A DNA stretch of 64,000 nucleotides from Sutcliffiella horikoshii (GCF_019931755.1 NZ_CP082918.1:414001-478000); one strand, 5' to 3'; counted from the stretch's first letter, positions 54,649 through 63,287 are shown. Notes: generated by a model not told the origin, from the sequence alone. Made by a program: numbers and translations.

Positions 54649-54811
54649 ATGGAAGCTATCATGATACTTGGTGTAACAGTAGGAGCTATATTTATGCCTA
54701 TTTAAAATTAAAAATGATGAGAATACAAGAACAAATACATTTTGGCTAACCACTTCATTCATTCTCATAGTTTGGAGTATTGCGTTGATAGGACTTGCAT
54801 CGATTAATTAA
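54649..54811 (+). pseudogene. Small membrane protein gene with a frameshift
   Basis: TTAGGAGGAG precedes ATG 54649. The first frame (MEAIMILGVTVGAIF) stops after 18 codons; shifting by one base at the TTTATGCC region continues as CLFKIKNDENTRTNTFWLTT then SFILIVWSIALIGLASIN and stops at 54811. Together they make a plausible ~53-residue two-helix protein, so one extra base probably broke it. Too short to assign a family. Confidence 0.5.
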
Positions 54812-54915
54812 TAATAATTTTAGATGTCATTAAGAGAGGTAGAGTATCAATGCTTTAATACCTTTCGGATTATACCGAAAAAATAATTACAGGATGAAGT
54901 AACGGAGGAAACATT

Positions 54916-55626
54916 TTGAACTTATATAATATCATCAAAAACCAACAGGAATATTGGCTAGTGGATCAAGTTAAAAAGAAAGATGTTTCAACAGAGTCAT
55001 ACATACGCGAATTGATGAAAATTATAGAGGAATGGAAACGACTAGAGATTGGCTATCTATCTTTACTGATGGATGAACAATATGAAAGTTGGCTGCTTGA
55101 AAGGGATTTCGGCAAGATATCGAGTATCGTTGAGTATACAAGAGATCTAGAAGAAGTGCAGAATACGGATAACCAAATGGTGTCACACTCCCTTGCAGAA
55201 GGGTTAATAGATGACCATGAGTACGCGAAACTATACGAGCTTTGCCGTTCAGGAAGTGCTAACAAGAACACGAAGCAACCTATAGCCCAGGTTATGAGTT
55301 CGCTAGAAAATGAATTAGGAGCGGATTGGCGCAAGCATTGCTATTATTTTTTAAAAGATGGAGCTTTTGCCGGCATAAGTATCCCTCATATTGAAATGGG
55401 CACGGAAGATGAAGGGAGACTATTTTATTTCGGAGTAGTGCCTGATCGAAGGGGAAAGGGAGTAGGAGTGCAAATTCATCTAGTCAGTATGCAGTTACTC
55501 AAGCAATTCCATGCCACCTATTATGTCGGCAGCACCGATGTAAACAATACCAGTATGATAAAGATATTTGAGAAAAATGGTTGTGAACTTCGTGATCGGA
55601 AAGGGATTTATAAGATAGTCAGTTGA
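54916..55626 (+). CDS. GNAT acetyltransferase with N-terminal extension
   Basis: 236 residues. The GNAT fold occupies about 120-236: GRLFYFGVVPDRRGKGVGVQIH is the acetyl-CoA loop (RRGKGVG) and STDVNNTSMIKIFEKNGCELR the last motif. The first ~110 residues are helical and acidic without a recognised domain. TTG start at 54916 after GGAGGAAAC. Followed 24 nt later by the peptidase gene. Confidence 0.82.
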   Translation: MNLYNIIKNQQEYWLVDQVKKKDVSTESYIRELMKIIEEWKRLEIGYLSLLMDEQYESWLLERDFGKISSIVEYTRDLEEVQNTDNQMVSHSLAEGLIDDHEYAKLYELCRSGSANKNTKQPIAQVMSSLENELGADWRKHCYYFLKDGAFAGISIPHIEMGTEDEGRLFYFGVVPDRRGKGVGVQIHLVSMQLLKQFHATYYVGSTDVNNTSMIKIFEKNGCELRDRKGIYKIVS

Positions 55627-55650
55627 GCTTATTTTAAAAGGAGTGTAGTT

Positions 55651-56334
55651 ATGAAATTATTGCTAACATCTGCAGGGGTCAATAACAAAAGTATTCACGA
55701 CGCGTTGGTTGACATGCTAGACAAGCCAATTGCCGAATCCAACGCCCTGTGCATACCTACTGCTATGTACGGACACCCTTGGGTTGGACCTGGCGTAAAA
55801 GCCTGGGAGTTCATTAGAGGTAGTTCCGATAATCCCATGGTCAATCTGGGTTGGAAGTCTGTCGGCGTGCTTGAGCTAACAGCGCTGCCAAGTATCGACC
55901 AAGACCGCTGGGTGCCGCTGGTCCGGGAGACGGACGTCCTGTTGGTATCGGGCGGAGATGCCCTCTACCTTTACCACTGGATGAAGGAATCCGTGCTGGC
56001 AGACCTCTTGCCGACGCTGAACGCAGTTTATGTGGGAATGAGTGCGGGGAGCATGGTAATGGCCCCTAATATTGGAGAAATCTTCGTTGGCTGGACTCCA
56101 CCAAACGGTGAAGATAAAACGCTGGGGCTGGTTGATTTTGCAATGTTCCCGCATCTGGACCACGAGATGTTGCCGGGAAACACCATGGCTGTCGCAGAGA
56201 AGTGGGCCGCAGGGATGCAAGGACCAGCGTATGCCATTGATGACATGACGGCTATCAAAGTGATAGATGGGGAAGTAGAAGTTGTTTCCGAAGGGCAGTG
56301 GAAGCTGTTTAGCCCTAAAACGAGTGATTTGTAA
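55651..56334 (+). CDS. Peptidase E-like protein (S51 family)
   Basis: 227 residues. The nucleophile elbow GMSAGSMVM places Ser131, preceded by VLLVSGGDALYLYHWM, both marks of dipeptidase E-type S51 proteins that cleave Asp-X dipeptides. AAAGGAGTG before the ATG. Cytosolic. Possibly co-transcribed with the GNAT gene 24 nt upstream. Confidence 0.85.
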   Translation: MKLLLTSAGVNNKSIHDALVDMLDKPIAESNALCIPTAMYGHPWVGPGVKAWEFIRGSSDNPMVNLGWKSVGVLELTALPSIDQDRWVPLVRETDVLLVSGGDALYLYHWMKESVLADLLPTLNAVYVGMSAGSMVMAPNIGEIFVGWTPPNGEDKTLGLVDFAMFPHLDHEMLPGNTMAVAEKWAAGMQGPAYAIDDMTAIKVIDGEVEVVSEGQWKLFSPKTSDL

Positions 56335-56412
56335 TCCTACAAAATGGTGCACAAAATATCGGATGACTAGATTAAACTCCTGTTATTCTATTGATGAAAG
56401 GGGGTCATATTA

Positions 56413-57285
56413 ATGGATTTGCTTAAGGACATGAATACTGCAATGAAGTATATCGAGGAAAACCTTACTAATGAAATAGATTTTAAGGTGGTGGCAAGGA
56501 TAGCTCATTGTTCTGAATATCATTTTAAAAGAATGTTTTCTTTCCTTGCAGGAATTACGTTATCAGAATATATACGCCGCAGACGACTTAGTTTGGCAGC
56601 TCAAGAGCTTCATGATAGTAAGGTGAAAGTAATCGATGTTGCAATAAAATATGGATACAATTCACCGGATTCTTTTACTAGAGCCTTTTTCAATTTACAC
56701 GGCATCACACCATCAGAAGCAAGAGAAAATGGTCAGCAACTAAAAGCCTATCCTCATATGACCTTTCAATTATCAATTAGAGGAGGAAATGAAATGAATT
56801 ACCGAATAGAACAGAAAGAAGCATTTAACATCGTTGGAATTATGAAAAGGGTTCCCATCGTTTTTCAAGGGGAAAATCCCGAAATCATAGATATGTGGAA
56901 ATCCTTAGATGCTGATAAGATATCTAATTTACAAAAACTCTCCAATGTGGAACCAAAGGGTATGATTCAAGCATCTACTAATTTCTCGGAAGGACGGATG
57001 GAAGAGAAAGGTGAGTTGGATCAGTATATTGGAGTCGCAACAACGCAAGAGAATCCTGAAAGCTTTGTAAAACTTGAAGTCCCTGCCCTAACATGGGCGA
57101 TATTTGAGACAACAGGACCATTTCCTCACACCCTTCAGGAAACTTGGGGAAAAATTTATTCTGAGTGGTTCCCATCTTCAAGCTATCAAGTTACAGAAGG
57201 ACCAGAAATCTTGTCGATTAAAAGCAAAGATCTAGCATCACCATCTGTAAAGTGTGAAATATGGATTCCGGTTTTAAAGAAGTAA
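56413..57285 (+). CDS. AraC-family regulator with GyrI-like effector domain
   Basis: 290 residues. Two N-terminal helix-turn-helix motifs ([20 protein letters not shown] and [20 protein letters not shown]) sit before a C-terminal GyrI-like/BacI ligand domain (about 125-290; [31 protein letters not shown]). This HTH-first layout is that of Rob/YdeE-type regulators of multidrug or stress response. AAGGGGGTC precedes the ATG. Targets are unknown. Confidence 0.88.
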   Translation: MDLLKDMNTAMKYIEENLTNEIDFKVVARIAHCSEYHFKRMFSFLAGITLSEYIRRRRLSLAAQELHDSKVKVIDVAIKYGYNSPDSFTRAFFNLHGITPSEARENGQQLKAYPHMTFQLSIRGGNEMNYRIEQKEAFNIVGIMKRVPIVFQGENPEIIDMWKSLDADKISNLQKLSNVEPKGMIQASTNFSEGRMEEKGELDQYIGVATTQENPESFVKLEVPALTWAIFETTGPFPHTLQETWGKIYSEWFPSSSYQVTEGPEILSIKSKDLASPSVKCEIWIPVLKK

Positions 57286-57340
57286 AAGAGCTTTTAGCTG
57301 CCAAATACAAAGATACAATGTAATAAGCTAACAAAAATTA

Positions 57341-57366
57341 ACGCAGGATAATACCTGCGTTTTTTG
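57341..57366 (+). terminator. Terminator after the AraC gene
   Basis: Stem ACGCAGG / CCTGCGT (57341-57347 with 57354-57360), then T6. Confidence 0.85.
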
Positions 57367-57456
57367 TGTGATTTCTTACTAAAAGCAAATTAGAGGTAAA
57401 GAAAACACTTTTTTGTTAAGGTTATTTTGAACAAAAAATAAGGAGGTAAGATAAGG

Positions 57457-58101
57457 ATGTCTACATTGCTCGAAGAAATCAAAGCTTATAAAGAGGTATT
57501 TAAACAAAAGGCTCCGGAGGAAAAGCAGCGTTTAATGGCACAGGCAACAAAAGAATTAGAGGAGTCTGGAGTGGCACAGGGGCTAAAAGAAGGAGAGCGA
57601 GTACCGGATTTTACCATTCCTGATGCAACAGGCAAGATGGTGTCCATCAAGGACGAGCTAGAGAAAGGACCAGTGATTCTGACATTCTATCGAGGCGGCT
57701 GGTGCCCTTACTGCAACCTTGAATTAAAAGCTTACCAACGAGAATTAGATGCTATTAAAAGCGCTGGTTCCACTTTAATCGCCATCAGTCCACAGACGCC
57801 TGATGCTTCCATGTCTACAAAGGAAAAGAATGAACTTGAATTCTTGGTTCTTAGTGATGAAGGTAATCAAGTTGCAGAACAATTTAATTTGCTTTTCAAA
57901 ATGCCAGATTATTTAGTCGAGATATATAAAAGTTCCGGTTTGATCGTTCCGGATCATAATGGCAATGAGGATTGGGAGCTTCCGAAACCTGCTACATTTG
58001 TCATTGATCAAACAGGTAAAATCGTATTTGCCGATGTAGACTCGGACTATACAAAACGTGTAAAGCCTAGCAAAGTGATTGATGTTTTAAAGAGTATCTA
58101 A
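57457..58101 (+). CDS. Peroxiredoxin-like protein (AhpC/TSA fold)
   Basis: 214 residues of thioredoxin fold, N-terminal helical extension (1-45). The active site FYRGGWCPYC has Cys83 and Cys86 in a CxxC arrangement, typical of PRX-like2/AhpC-TSA proteins; the remaining strands match (LVLSDEGNQVAEQF, ATFVIDQTGKIVFADVD). Probably reduces peroxides or disulfides in the cytosol. AAGGAGGTAAG before the ATG. Confidence 0.88.
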   Translation: MSTLLEEIKAYKEVFKQKAPEEKQRLMAQATKELEESGVAQGLKEGERVPDFTIPDATGKMVSIKDELEKGPVILTFYRGGWCPYCNLELKAYQRELDAIKSAGSTLIAISPQTPDASMSTKEKNELEFLVLSDEGNQVAEQFNLLFKMPDYLVEIYKSSGLIVPDHNGNEDWELPKPATFVIDQTGKIVFADVDSDYTKRVKPSKVIDVLKSI

Positions 58102-58118
58102 CAATAAATAATGTAGAA

Positions 58119-58152
58119 CAATGGCCTGGGATTCTATTCTCAGGCCATTTTG
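58119..58152 (+). terminator. Terminator after the peroxiredoxin gene
   Basis: Stem AATGGCCTG / CAGGCCATT (58120-58128 with 58141-58149) then TTGCTTTT. Confidence 0.8.
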
Positions 58153-58263
58153 CTTTTCTAAGAAAATAATGCTAGCCAAAATTTAACTGCATAACGTGAA
58201 ACTTTTCAACTGAATCCTCGTATAGATACTAAGGAATGCCCAGTAAAATACAGGAGGTTTGAG

Positions 58264-58665
58264 ATGAAGAATTTTTTCAAGTATTTTTTCTGGACGGTGG
58301 TTATCGGATTTATATACTATGCCGGTTCAAGGTATGAGCTGCAATTGCTGAATGAAGCGCAAATGAACTATAATTTTTGGCCGCAAGTGATATTTGCAGC
58401 GTTATTCCCGATCTTAATTGGGATACTCCTTCGCTTGCCTAAATTAATAAAAGAGATACAAGAGGAAAAAGCATGGTCAGTGAATTGGATGAAGCTACTC
58501 GCAGTCGGACTCTCTACGCTTTATGTTTCTTTGGTTCCTGTACTTTCACTTACAGGTCTATTTAGGTATATGCCGTTTGCGATGGACATCATCCATTTAG
58601 ATCTTGCAACCTTAGCTGGAGTGGTTTTTGGATACGTGTTGTTGGATAGTTTGAAAGAAGATTAA
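58264..58665 (+). CDS. Hypothetical four-helix membrane protein
   Basis: 133 residues, hydrophobic segments at about 5-20, 38-57, 75-95 and 110-128, charged loops LPKLIKEIQEEKAW between helices 2 and 3. No family recognised. CAGGAGGTTTGAG before the ATG. Single gene. Confidence 0.7.
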   Translation: MKNFFKYFFWTVVIGFIYYAGSRYELQLLNEAQMNYNFWPQVIFAALFPILIGILLRLPKLIKEIQEEKAWSVNWMKLLAVGLSTLYVSLVPVLSLTGLFRYMPFAMDIIHLDLATLAGVVFGYVLLDSLKED

Positions 58666-58680
58666 TTAGCTTTTATATTT

Positions 58681-58725
58681 ATGAAGACCTCTCCGGCTGG
58701 AAAAACGGATGGGTCAGGTCTTCAT
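58681..58725. repeat. Single-unit relative H of array G
   Basis: ATGAAGACCTC (58681-58691) and its inverted partner AGGTCTTCAT (58716-58725) have the same 34-bp start-to-start geometry as each unit at 30703-30851. A worn ATGAAGGTG follows at 58743. No gene lies between 58666 and 58869. Confidence 0.7.
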
Positions 58726-58869
58726 AGGGATTGGAGTAATTTATGAAGGTGTTTGCTGAATAAAGTCGAAATAATAGTGTATACGCTTAAAGCAAGCAAT
58801 GGAGGTATATAACAGTGGTTAAATGGTGGATGAACTCTTCAAAATAATTATTTTGAGGAGGGAAATGGA

Positions 58870-59280
58870 ATGGAAATTAAATTTAGTAGAGATAAAGCGA
58901 TTAAGTTAGAACAATTAGAGAAGTTATACAACGATGTAGAGTGGTATGCTTACACCAAGGACTTAGATGTCCTTCAACAAGCAATCTATCAGTCTTTAGA
59001 AGTTATTTCTGCTTGGAATGGTGACGAATTAGTAGCGTTGATTCGAGTAGTTGGGGATGGATTGACCATTATCTATATCCAAGACATTCTGGTGTTGAAT
59101 GCTTATCAAAATCAAGGAATTGCTACTCAACTGGTGCAGCAAATTCTAGAAAAATACAAACATGTTCGGCAAAAAGTTCTGTTAACAGAGGAAGCCACGA
59201 ATGTAAGGCGTTTTTATGAAAAAAACGGCTTCGGATCTTGTGACAAAGGGTCTTTAGTAGCTTTTGCAAAATTTGATTGA
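58870..59280 (+). CDS. GNAT acetyltransferase, short form
   Basis: 136 residues. VISAWNGDELVALIRVVGDG, IQDILVLNAYQNQGIATQLV (acetyl-CoA loop QNQGIA) and EATNVRRFYEKNGF are classic. GAGGAGGG precedes ATG 58870. Similar small GNATs in Bacillus act on amines, substrate unknown. Followed by a terminator. Confidence 0.87.
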   Translation: MEIKFSRDKAIKLEQLEKLYNDVEWYAYTKDLDVLQQAIYQSLEVISAWNGDELVALIRVVGDGLTIIYIQDILVLNAYQNQGIATQLVQQILEKYKHVRQKVLLTEEATNVRRFYEKNGFGSCDKGSLVAFAKFD

Positions 59281-59299
59281 TTTTATAAAACATGGTTTT

Positions 59300-59337
59300 G
59301 CGCTATTCAGGAGTCTAGGATAGCGCTTAATTTTTAT
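59300..59337 (+). terminator. Terminator after the short GNAT gene
   Basis: Stem GCGCTAT / ATAGCGC (59300-59306 with 59320-59326) followed by TTAATTTTTATTT. Confidence 0.75.
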
Positions 59338-59426
59338 TTGGTTTTGGGAGAGTCCTTTTTTTCGCTGTGGAAGAAGGAATGGTGCAGGTATAGCGAGCTG
59401 CAAAACTTAATGGGAAAGGTGAAAAA

Positions 59427-59642
59427 ATGTTCGATAAAATCAAAGCAGTCCCGGAGAAAAAGTCATTTATCATAGGGATGACCATAATATTAGTTACTCC
59501 TTTGCTTTCATTTTTAATAGTAGATTTATTTCTAATGCCAAATTGGATAATGATTTCTGTAGGAGTTTTCATCAACTTTTTTTCAATACTATTTATTTTA
59601 AATGCGGCGGATAAACGACATTCACGGGTGAGTAAGAGGTAA
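59427..59642 (+). CDS. Small two-helix membrane protein
   Basis: 71 residues: charged start MFDKIKAVPEKKS, two hydrophobic segments (FIIGMTIILVTPLLSFLIV; WIMISVGVFINFFSILFIL) and a basic tail HSRVSKR. GGGAAAGGTG upstream of ATG. No family recognised; probably co-transcribed with the HAD gene 26 nt downstream. Confidence 0.6.
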   Translation: MFDKIKAVPEKKSFIIGMTIILVTPLLSFLIVDLFLMPNWIMISVGVFINFFSILFILNAADKRHSRVSKR

Positions 59643-59668
59643 CCAGTAGTAACAAGGGGGGAGCTTTT

Positions 59669-60331
59669 TTGGCAGAATACAAGATCATTCTATTCGATTT
59701 AGATGGAACGCTTTCCGACCCAAAAGAAGGAATCACGAAATCGGTTCAATATGCATTAGAGAAAATGGACATAGTGGAACCTGACACCGATAGACTAGAG
59801 ACTTTTATTGGTCCACCACTCCAGGTTTCTTTTGCGGAGTATTATGGTTTTGATGAAAAGGAATCAATACGTGCCATTGATTTTTATAGAGAAAGGTTTA
59901 AGGAGAAGGGGATGTTTGAAAATGTCCTTTATCCTAATATATCGTTGCTTTTAGAGGCACTAAAGGAAAGCGGATTTGTATTAGTTGTGGCAACCTCGAA
60001 GCCTACCATTTTTGCTGAGCAGATAATAAAGTACTTTGAGTTAGAGGAGTATTTTCAACTGATTGTCGGAAGTAACCTTGATGGAACAAGGTCATCTAAG
60101 ACGGAAATCATTCAATACATACTTGATAATTATACTGATTTTAATCGTCGTGACTTTGTCATGATTGGAGATCGGAAGCACGATATCATTGGGGCGAAGA
60201 ATACAGGGATTGACTCTATCGGAGTGACGTATGGGTACGGTTCTCAAGAAGAAATAAGGGATGCTGAGCCCACTTACATCATTTCTAGTGTTGATGATTT
60301 AATGGGTTTGTTGCTGGCTAGCCGGGTATAG
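59669..60331 (+). CDS. HAD-family hydrolase (phosphoglycolate phosphatase-like)
   Basis: 220 residues. Nucleophile motif ILFDLDGTLSDPKEGITKSV (Asp10, Asp12), motif II VVATSKPT, motif III Lys in SSKTEIIQ, motif IV MIGDRKHDIIGAKNTGI. Resembles Gph/PpaX-type phosphatases (cap domain C1). TTG start after AAGGGGGGAG. Substrate unproven; close relatives hydrolyse small phosphorylated metabolites. Confidence 0.88.
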   Translation: MAEYKIILFDLDGTLSDPKEGITKSVQYALEKMDIVEPDTDRLETFIGPPLQVSFAEYYGFDEKESIRAIDFYRERFKEKGMFENVLYPNISLLLEALKESGFVLVVATSKPTIFAEQIIKYFELEEYFQLIVGSNLDGTRSSKTEIIQYILDNYTDFNRRDFVMIGDRKHDIIGAKNTGIDSIGVTYGYGSQEEIRDAEPTYIISSVDDLMGLLLASRV

Positions 60332-60461
60332 GATGACTACTTACTCCAGAAATCGTTGTGGCTTAAGCGAGCAATTAGCATCCATGAACCAACACATGAG
60401 TGGTTGCAGGTATTAAAATAAGAAACAAATTTTCAAAGCATAAAGGGGAGAGGTGTCTGAA

Positions 60462-60593
60462 ATGCTGATCATTATTACCATCGCTGTTTTTATATTTTTA
60501 TTCGACTTTGCCAGGATTAGAAAACAGAATGATACGCTAATAGAGCAAAATGAAAAGGTAATATCTTTATTAGAAGAAATTAAAAACAAATAA
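60462..60593 (+). CDS. 43-residue membrane-anchored small protein
   Basis: AGGGGAGAGGTG precedes ATG 60462. Sequence: MLIIITIAVFIFLFDFARI (one helix) followed by a short coiled-coil-like polar tail (RKQNDTLIEQNEKVISLLEE, IKNK). The heptad spacing of Leu/Ile in the tail suggests self-association. No family can be named. It lies 16 nt before the next GNAT gene. Confidence 0.6.
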   Translation: MLIIITIAVFIFLFDFARIRKQNDTLIEQNEKVISLLEEIKNK

Positions 60594-60609
60594 GAGAAGG
60601 TGCTTAAGG

Positions 60610-61152
60610 GTGCTTAACGTAGAGATAAGAAGGCCAAGAAAGGAAGATATTAATGAGTTACATCAATTTTTTAGAACAGTGATAACAGATACATTTAACA
60701 AAGAAGGTATAGGGGATCAGTTAGAGGATTTAGAAGCAGAGATTGAGTCCAAGAAAGCTTACTTAACGGAAGATTTAGCAAGCAATGGAGAGGATCGATT
60801 CTTTCTGCTGGCTTTAGAGAGAGAAAAGATCATTGGCACGATAGAACATGGTGCAGCAAGCGATCTTATTTGTAAATGTACGGATAACGCTTTAAAGGAA
60901 TTGCATGAAGTGGGTACAGTGTTTGTCGGTCCTGACTACCAAAGGATGGGAGTAGGGAATTTACTTTTAGAAAATATGTATCGAACACTGCGGAACAAGG
61001 AGATTCGTGAGTTTTGCTTAGATAGCGGGTATGCACGTGCGCAGAATATATGGAGGAAGAAATTTGGTGAACCTGCATATTTACTAGAAAACTATTGGGG
61101 CGAAGGCTATCATCATATGATTTGGAGAGTAAACTGTGAGGGAGAGATTTAA
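60610..61152 (+). CDS. GNAT acetyltransferase
   Basis: 180 residues from GTG 60610 (AGAAGGTG seven nt upstream). VEIRRPRKEDINELHQFFR start; GTVFVGPDYQRMGVGNLLLENM contains the acetyl-CoA loop QRMGVG. The end (CLDSGYARAQNIWRKKFGEP) matches acetyltransferases acting on small molecules. Its stop codon touches the next gene's TTG start. Confidence 0.85.
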   Translation: MLNVEIRRPRKEDINELHQFFRTVITDTFNKEGIGDQLEDLEAEIESKKAYLTEDLASNGEDRFFLLALEREKIIGTIEHGAASDLICKCTDNALKELHEVGTVFVGPDYQRMGVGNLLLENMYRTLRNKEIREFCLDSGYARAQNIWRKKFGEPAYLLENYWGEGYHHMIWRVNCEGEI

Positions 61153-61365
61153 TTGAGTTGGTTCATAGTACTGGACATTTTAGCATTATTGTTTCTCCTT
61201 CTAGCAGCATTTCATTACTTCAAGTTCTGGAAGCGATTCAGAGGACTTAAAGGTGAGCTCGGTCTCTCCAGAAAATTTGTGAATTCAGGTGTCAGAAGTA
61301 TAAGAGTTGCAACGGTTTTTCTTGTTACTGGGTGTATGTTCGGGCTCATTAGTATATGGGTTTGA
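61153..61365 (+). CDS. Small two-helix membrane protein
   Basis: 70 residues from TTG 61153, directly after the GNAT stop, with GAGGGAGAG upstream. Helices at about 4-20 (FIVLDILALLFLLLAAF) and 50-68, basic loop KFWKRFRGLKGE between. No family recognised. First of several small membrane genes in a row. Confidence 0.6.
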   Translation: MSWFIVLDILALLFLLLAAFHYFKFWKRFRGLKGELGLSRKFVNSGVRSIRVATVFLVTGCMFGLISIWV

Positions 61366-61396
61366 CCGTATTTAAGAAAATGTGAGGTGGGTATCA

Positions 61397-61606
61397 TTGA
61401 TTAAGAAAAAGGAGCCAACCGTTAAATACTTTGTTATGATGTCTTCTCTTCTTTGCCTGTTTATCATTTTACAAAGTATCGTGGTGGTGTATACTCCTCA
61501 TACCTTTGTAAAGGTTATGAATTTGATATCCATCATTGGAGCTTCTGGTACTGTGGGGGCTTTCATTAGAGAAGTATTTATTTTAAAGCAAAAGAGGAAC
61601 AAGTGA
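61397..61606 (+). CDS. Small two-helix membrane protein
   Basis: 69 residues from TTG 61397 (MIKKKEPTVKYFVMM), chosen because GTGAGGTGGG lies upstream; GTG 61382 is an alternative. Two hydrophobic segments (SLLCLFIILQSIVVVY; VMNLISIIGASGTVGAF) and a basic end KQKRNK. Unknown function. Confidence 0.55.
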   Translation: MIKKKEPTVKYFVMMSSLLCLFIILQSIVVVYTPHTFVKVMNLISIIGASGTVGAFIREVFILKQKRNK

Positions 61607-61613
61607 TGAAAAA

Positions 61614-61862
61614 GTGAAAAAACATTATTGCCTCTGTTGTGGTTACAGAACGTTAGAGGAGGAACCACCTGGAACGTATGAAATTTGTGAAATTTGCTTT
61701 TGGGAAGACGATGAAATCCAATTCCGTGATCCAGACTATGAAGGCGGTGCAAACGAACTTTCTCTGCGAAACTATCAAAAAGGTGTGTTAGAAGGACGGT
61801 TCTTTAAACGCAAACCTGTTAATGGGGAAGAGAGGAATTCGGATTGGATACCATTACAATAA
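61614..61862 (+). CDS. CPCC-family cysteine-rich protein
   Basis: 82 residues. KHYCLCCGYRTLEEEPPGTY and EICEICFWEDDEIQFRDPDY reproduce the CPCC-family pattern (PF14206-type); the usual CPCC is CLCC here. The four-cysteine knuckles probably bind zinc. GTG start at 61614. This family is common in polymorphic-toxin and small-gene clusters of Firmicutes, often suspected as immunity proteins, but nothing here proves that. Confidence 0.8.
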   Translation: MKKHYCLCCGYRTLEEEPPGTYEICEICFWEDDEIQFRDPDYEGGANELSLRNYQKGVLEGRFFKRKPVNGEERNSDWIPLQ

Positions 61863-61865
61863 AGG

Positions 61866-62171
61866 GTGAGCGCGGTGGGGAGAAAGTGGAGAAAGTACTT
61901 AAATCCGTTAAAAATAAGAAATGCGGCTGTGTGGATGTTGTTTGTAGGAATGTTTTTCAGTTTTCTAGGACAGGTTTTTGAAAGTATGTGGTTGTTCTAT
62001 TTATCTATTATTATTGTAGTCATATTTACTATCGTTTCACTTATTTTCTGGAGATGTCCTAATTGTAAAAAGCGGCTTCCACTCAAGTATGATAAGGAGA
62101 TTGAACTGTCCTACGCGTATGTATGTCCAAGATGTGAGAAGCGGTTTTTTGATGACGGAACGATGGAGTAG
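61866..62171 (+). CDS. Two-helix membrane protein with C-terminal zinc ribbon
   Basis: 101 residues from GTG 61866. Basic start, two membrane helices (AVWMLFVGMFFSFLGQVF; MWLFYLSIIIVVIFTIVSLI), then WRCPNCKKRLP ... YVCPRCEKRFF, a clean pair of CxxC knuckles. Similar zinc-ribbon membrane proteins are widespread in Bacillus with unknown function. Starts 3 nt after the CPCC gene. Confidence 0.7.
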   Translation: MSAVGRKWRKYLNPLKIRNAAVWMLFVGMFFSFLGQVFESMWLFYLSIIIVVIFTIVSLIFWRCPNCKKRLPLKYDKEIELSYAYVCPRCEKRFFDDGTME

Positions 62172-62247
62172 GCAGCTAGTTCATCAGGCAAAACCGTTAA
62201 AACCAATAGTAATTCATGTTATCCTTGTAACAGAGGAGTGATTTTTT

Positions 62248-62772
62248 TTGGAAGAAAAGAAAGAAGTAGTTTCTGTAAGTGGAGTAATTAGTAAGGAAAT
62301 TTTTAAAAAATTCTTGGGCTATCATATCCAGTCATTGAACAGGGTTATACTAACTGTCTTGTTATTGGGTTTCTTTTTGTATATTTGGTTGATGCTTGAT
62401 TTTGGTTGGTTTTTTTCCTTGATTACTGCTCTCATCCTGTGGGGTATCATTAAGTTAATGCTAACTATTGTGATTAATTTTCGCTCTGCAAAAGAATACA
62501 AAAGCGACAAGTTGATGCAAAATGAGGTATTTTTGACTATTAGTGAGGATGGTATTCAGCAGAAACGCCGTAAAGCAGAAGCGTTTTGGGAGTGGGATGA
62601 TATCCTTTCCATACATGAACAAAAGAATATGTTCTTATTCTATGTTTCTAAAAATAAGGCGGTCTTGTTGCCGAAAAGCTTTCTAGTCAACCATGAGATG
62701 ATTAAGTTGAGAAAAATTATACATAATAACGCATTGACCCAGAAGGTTAAATTGTTAGAGGAAACGGTGTAG
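62248..62772 (+). CDS. YcxB-like membrane protein
   Basis: 174 residues from TTG 62248 after AGAGGAGTG. Two membrane segments (VILTVLLLGFFLYIWLML; FFSLITALILWGIIKLML) and the YcxB C-terminal part: VFLTISEDGIQQKRRKAEAF, WEWDDILSIHEQKNMFLFYV, AVLLPKSFL. This is PF14317-like; function unknown. A second member is at 46741. The next gene starts 2 nt after its stop. Confidence 0.8.
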   Translation: MEEKKEVVSVSGVISKEIFKKFLGYHIQSLNRVILTVLLLGFFLYIWLMLDFGWFFSLITALILWGIIKLMLTIVINFRSAKEYKSDKLMQNEVFLTISEDGIQQKRRKAEAFWEWDDILSIHEQKNMFLFYVSKNKAVLLPKSFLVNHEMIKLRKIIHNNALTQKVKLLEETV

Positions 62773-62774
62773 CC

Positions 62775-63287
62775 ATGGCAAGATACGTCTATATCATTTC
62801 AGGGCCGTGCGGTGTTGGAAAATCGACCATTACTAAGGGATTGGCATGCAAATTAGAGAAAGCAGTTTTGATTGAGGGGGACCTCATCAGTGCCATGTTT
62901 GTAGGGGAGGAGCAGCCTCCCTGGGAAGAGAAACTCTCCATCGTCTGGCAGAACCTAAGCAGCCTGACCAAGAACTTTTTACGGAATGGTTATGATGTTG
63001 TGATCGATTATGTGGTGGAGGATGAAATGGAATGGTTTTTCAGGGAACTTCGTCAGACAGGATTTGATATTACGCTGCACTACTATGTTCTGCGTGCCGA
63101 CCCTGAAGTGCTTATAGAGCGGATCACCAAACGCGGAGACACGGACATGATCCCGCGATCTTTGGAGCTTCTCCATCTGCTGGAAAATAAAGAGGAAAAC
63201 GCGCCACATTTGTACGACACAACCCACAAGGACCCGAACGTCATTATAGAGGAAATCGCTAATAATATTACAGGTTATTACCCTTGA
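62775..63287 (+). CDS. P-loop small kinase (AAA_33/zeta-like)
   Basis: 170 residues. Walker A GPCGVGKST at 10-18, Walker B-like VVIDYVVED and the lid region RITKRGDTDMIPRS. Typical of Bacillus AAA_33 proteins that may phosphorylate small molecules such as nucleosides, sugars or antibiotics. The stop TGA overlaps the -35 box of the following promoter. Confidence 0.8.
   Translation: MARYVYIISGPCGVGKSTITKGLACKLEKAVLIEGDLISAMFVGEEQPPWEEKLSIVWQNLSSLTKNFLRNGYDVVIDYVVEDEMEWFFRELRQTGFDITLHYYVLRADPEVLIERITKRGDTDMIPRSLELLHLLENKEENAPHLYDTTHKDPNVIIEEIANNITGYYP

Noticed and set aside
54863..54880. Inverted repeat TTTCGG-ATTATA-CCGAAA as a terminator
   Set aside because: Only six pairs, no T tract on the plus strand, and no gene ending just before it.
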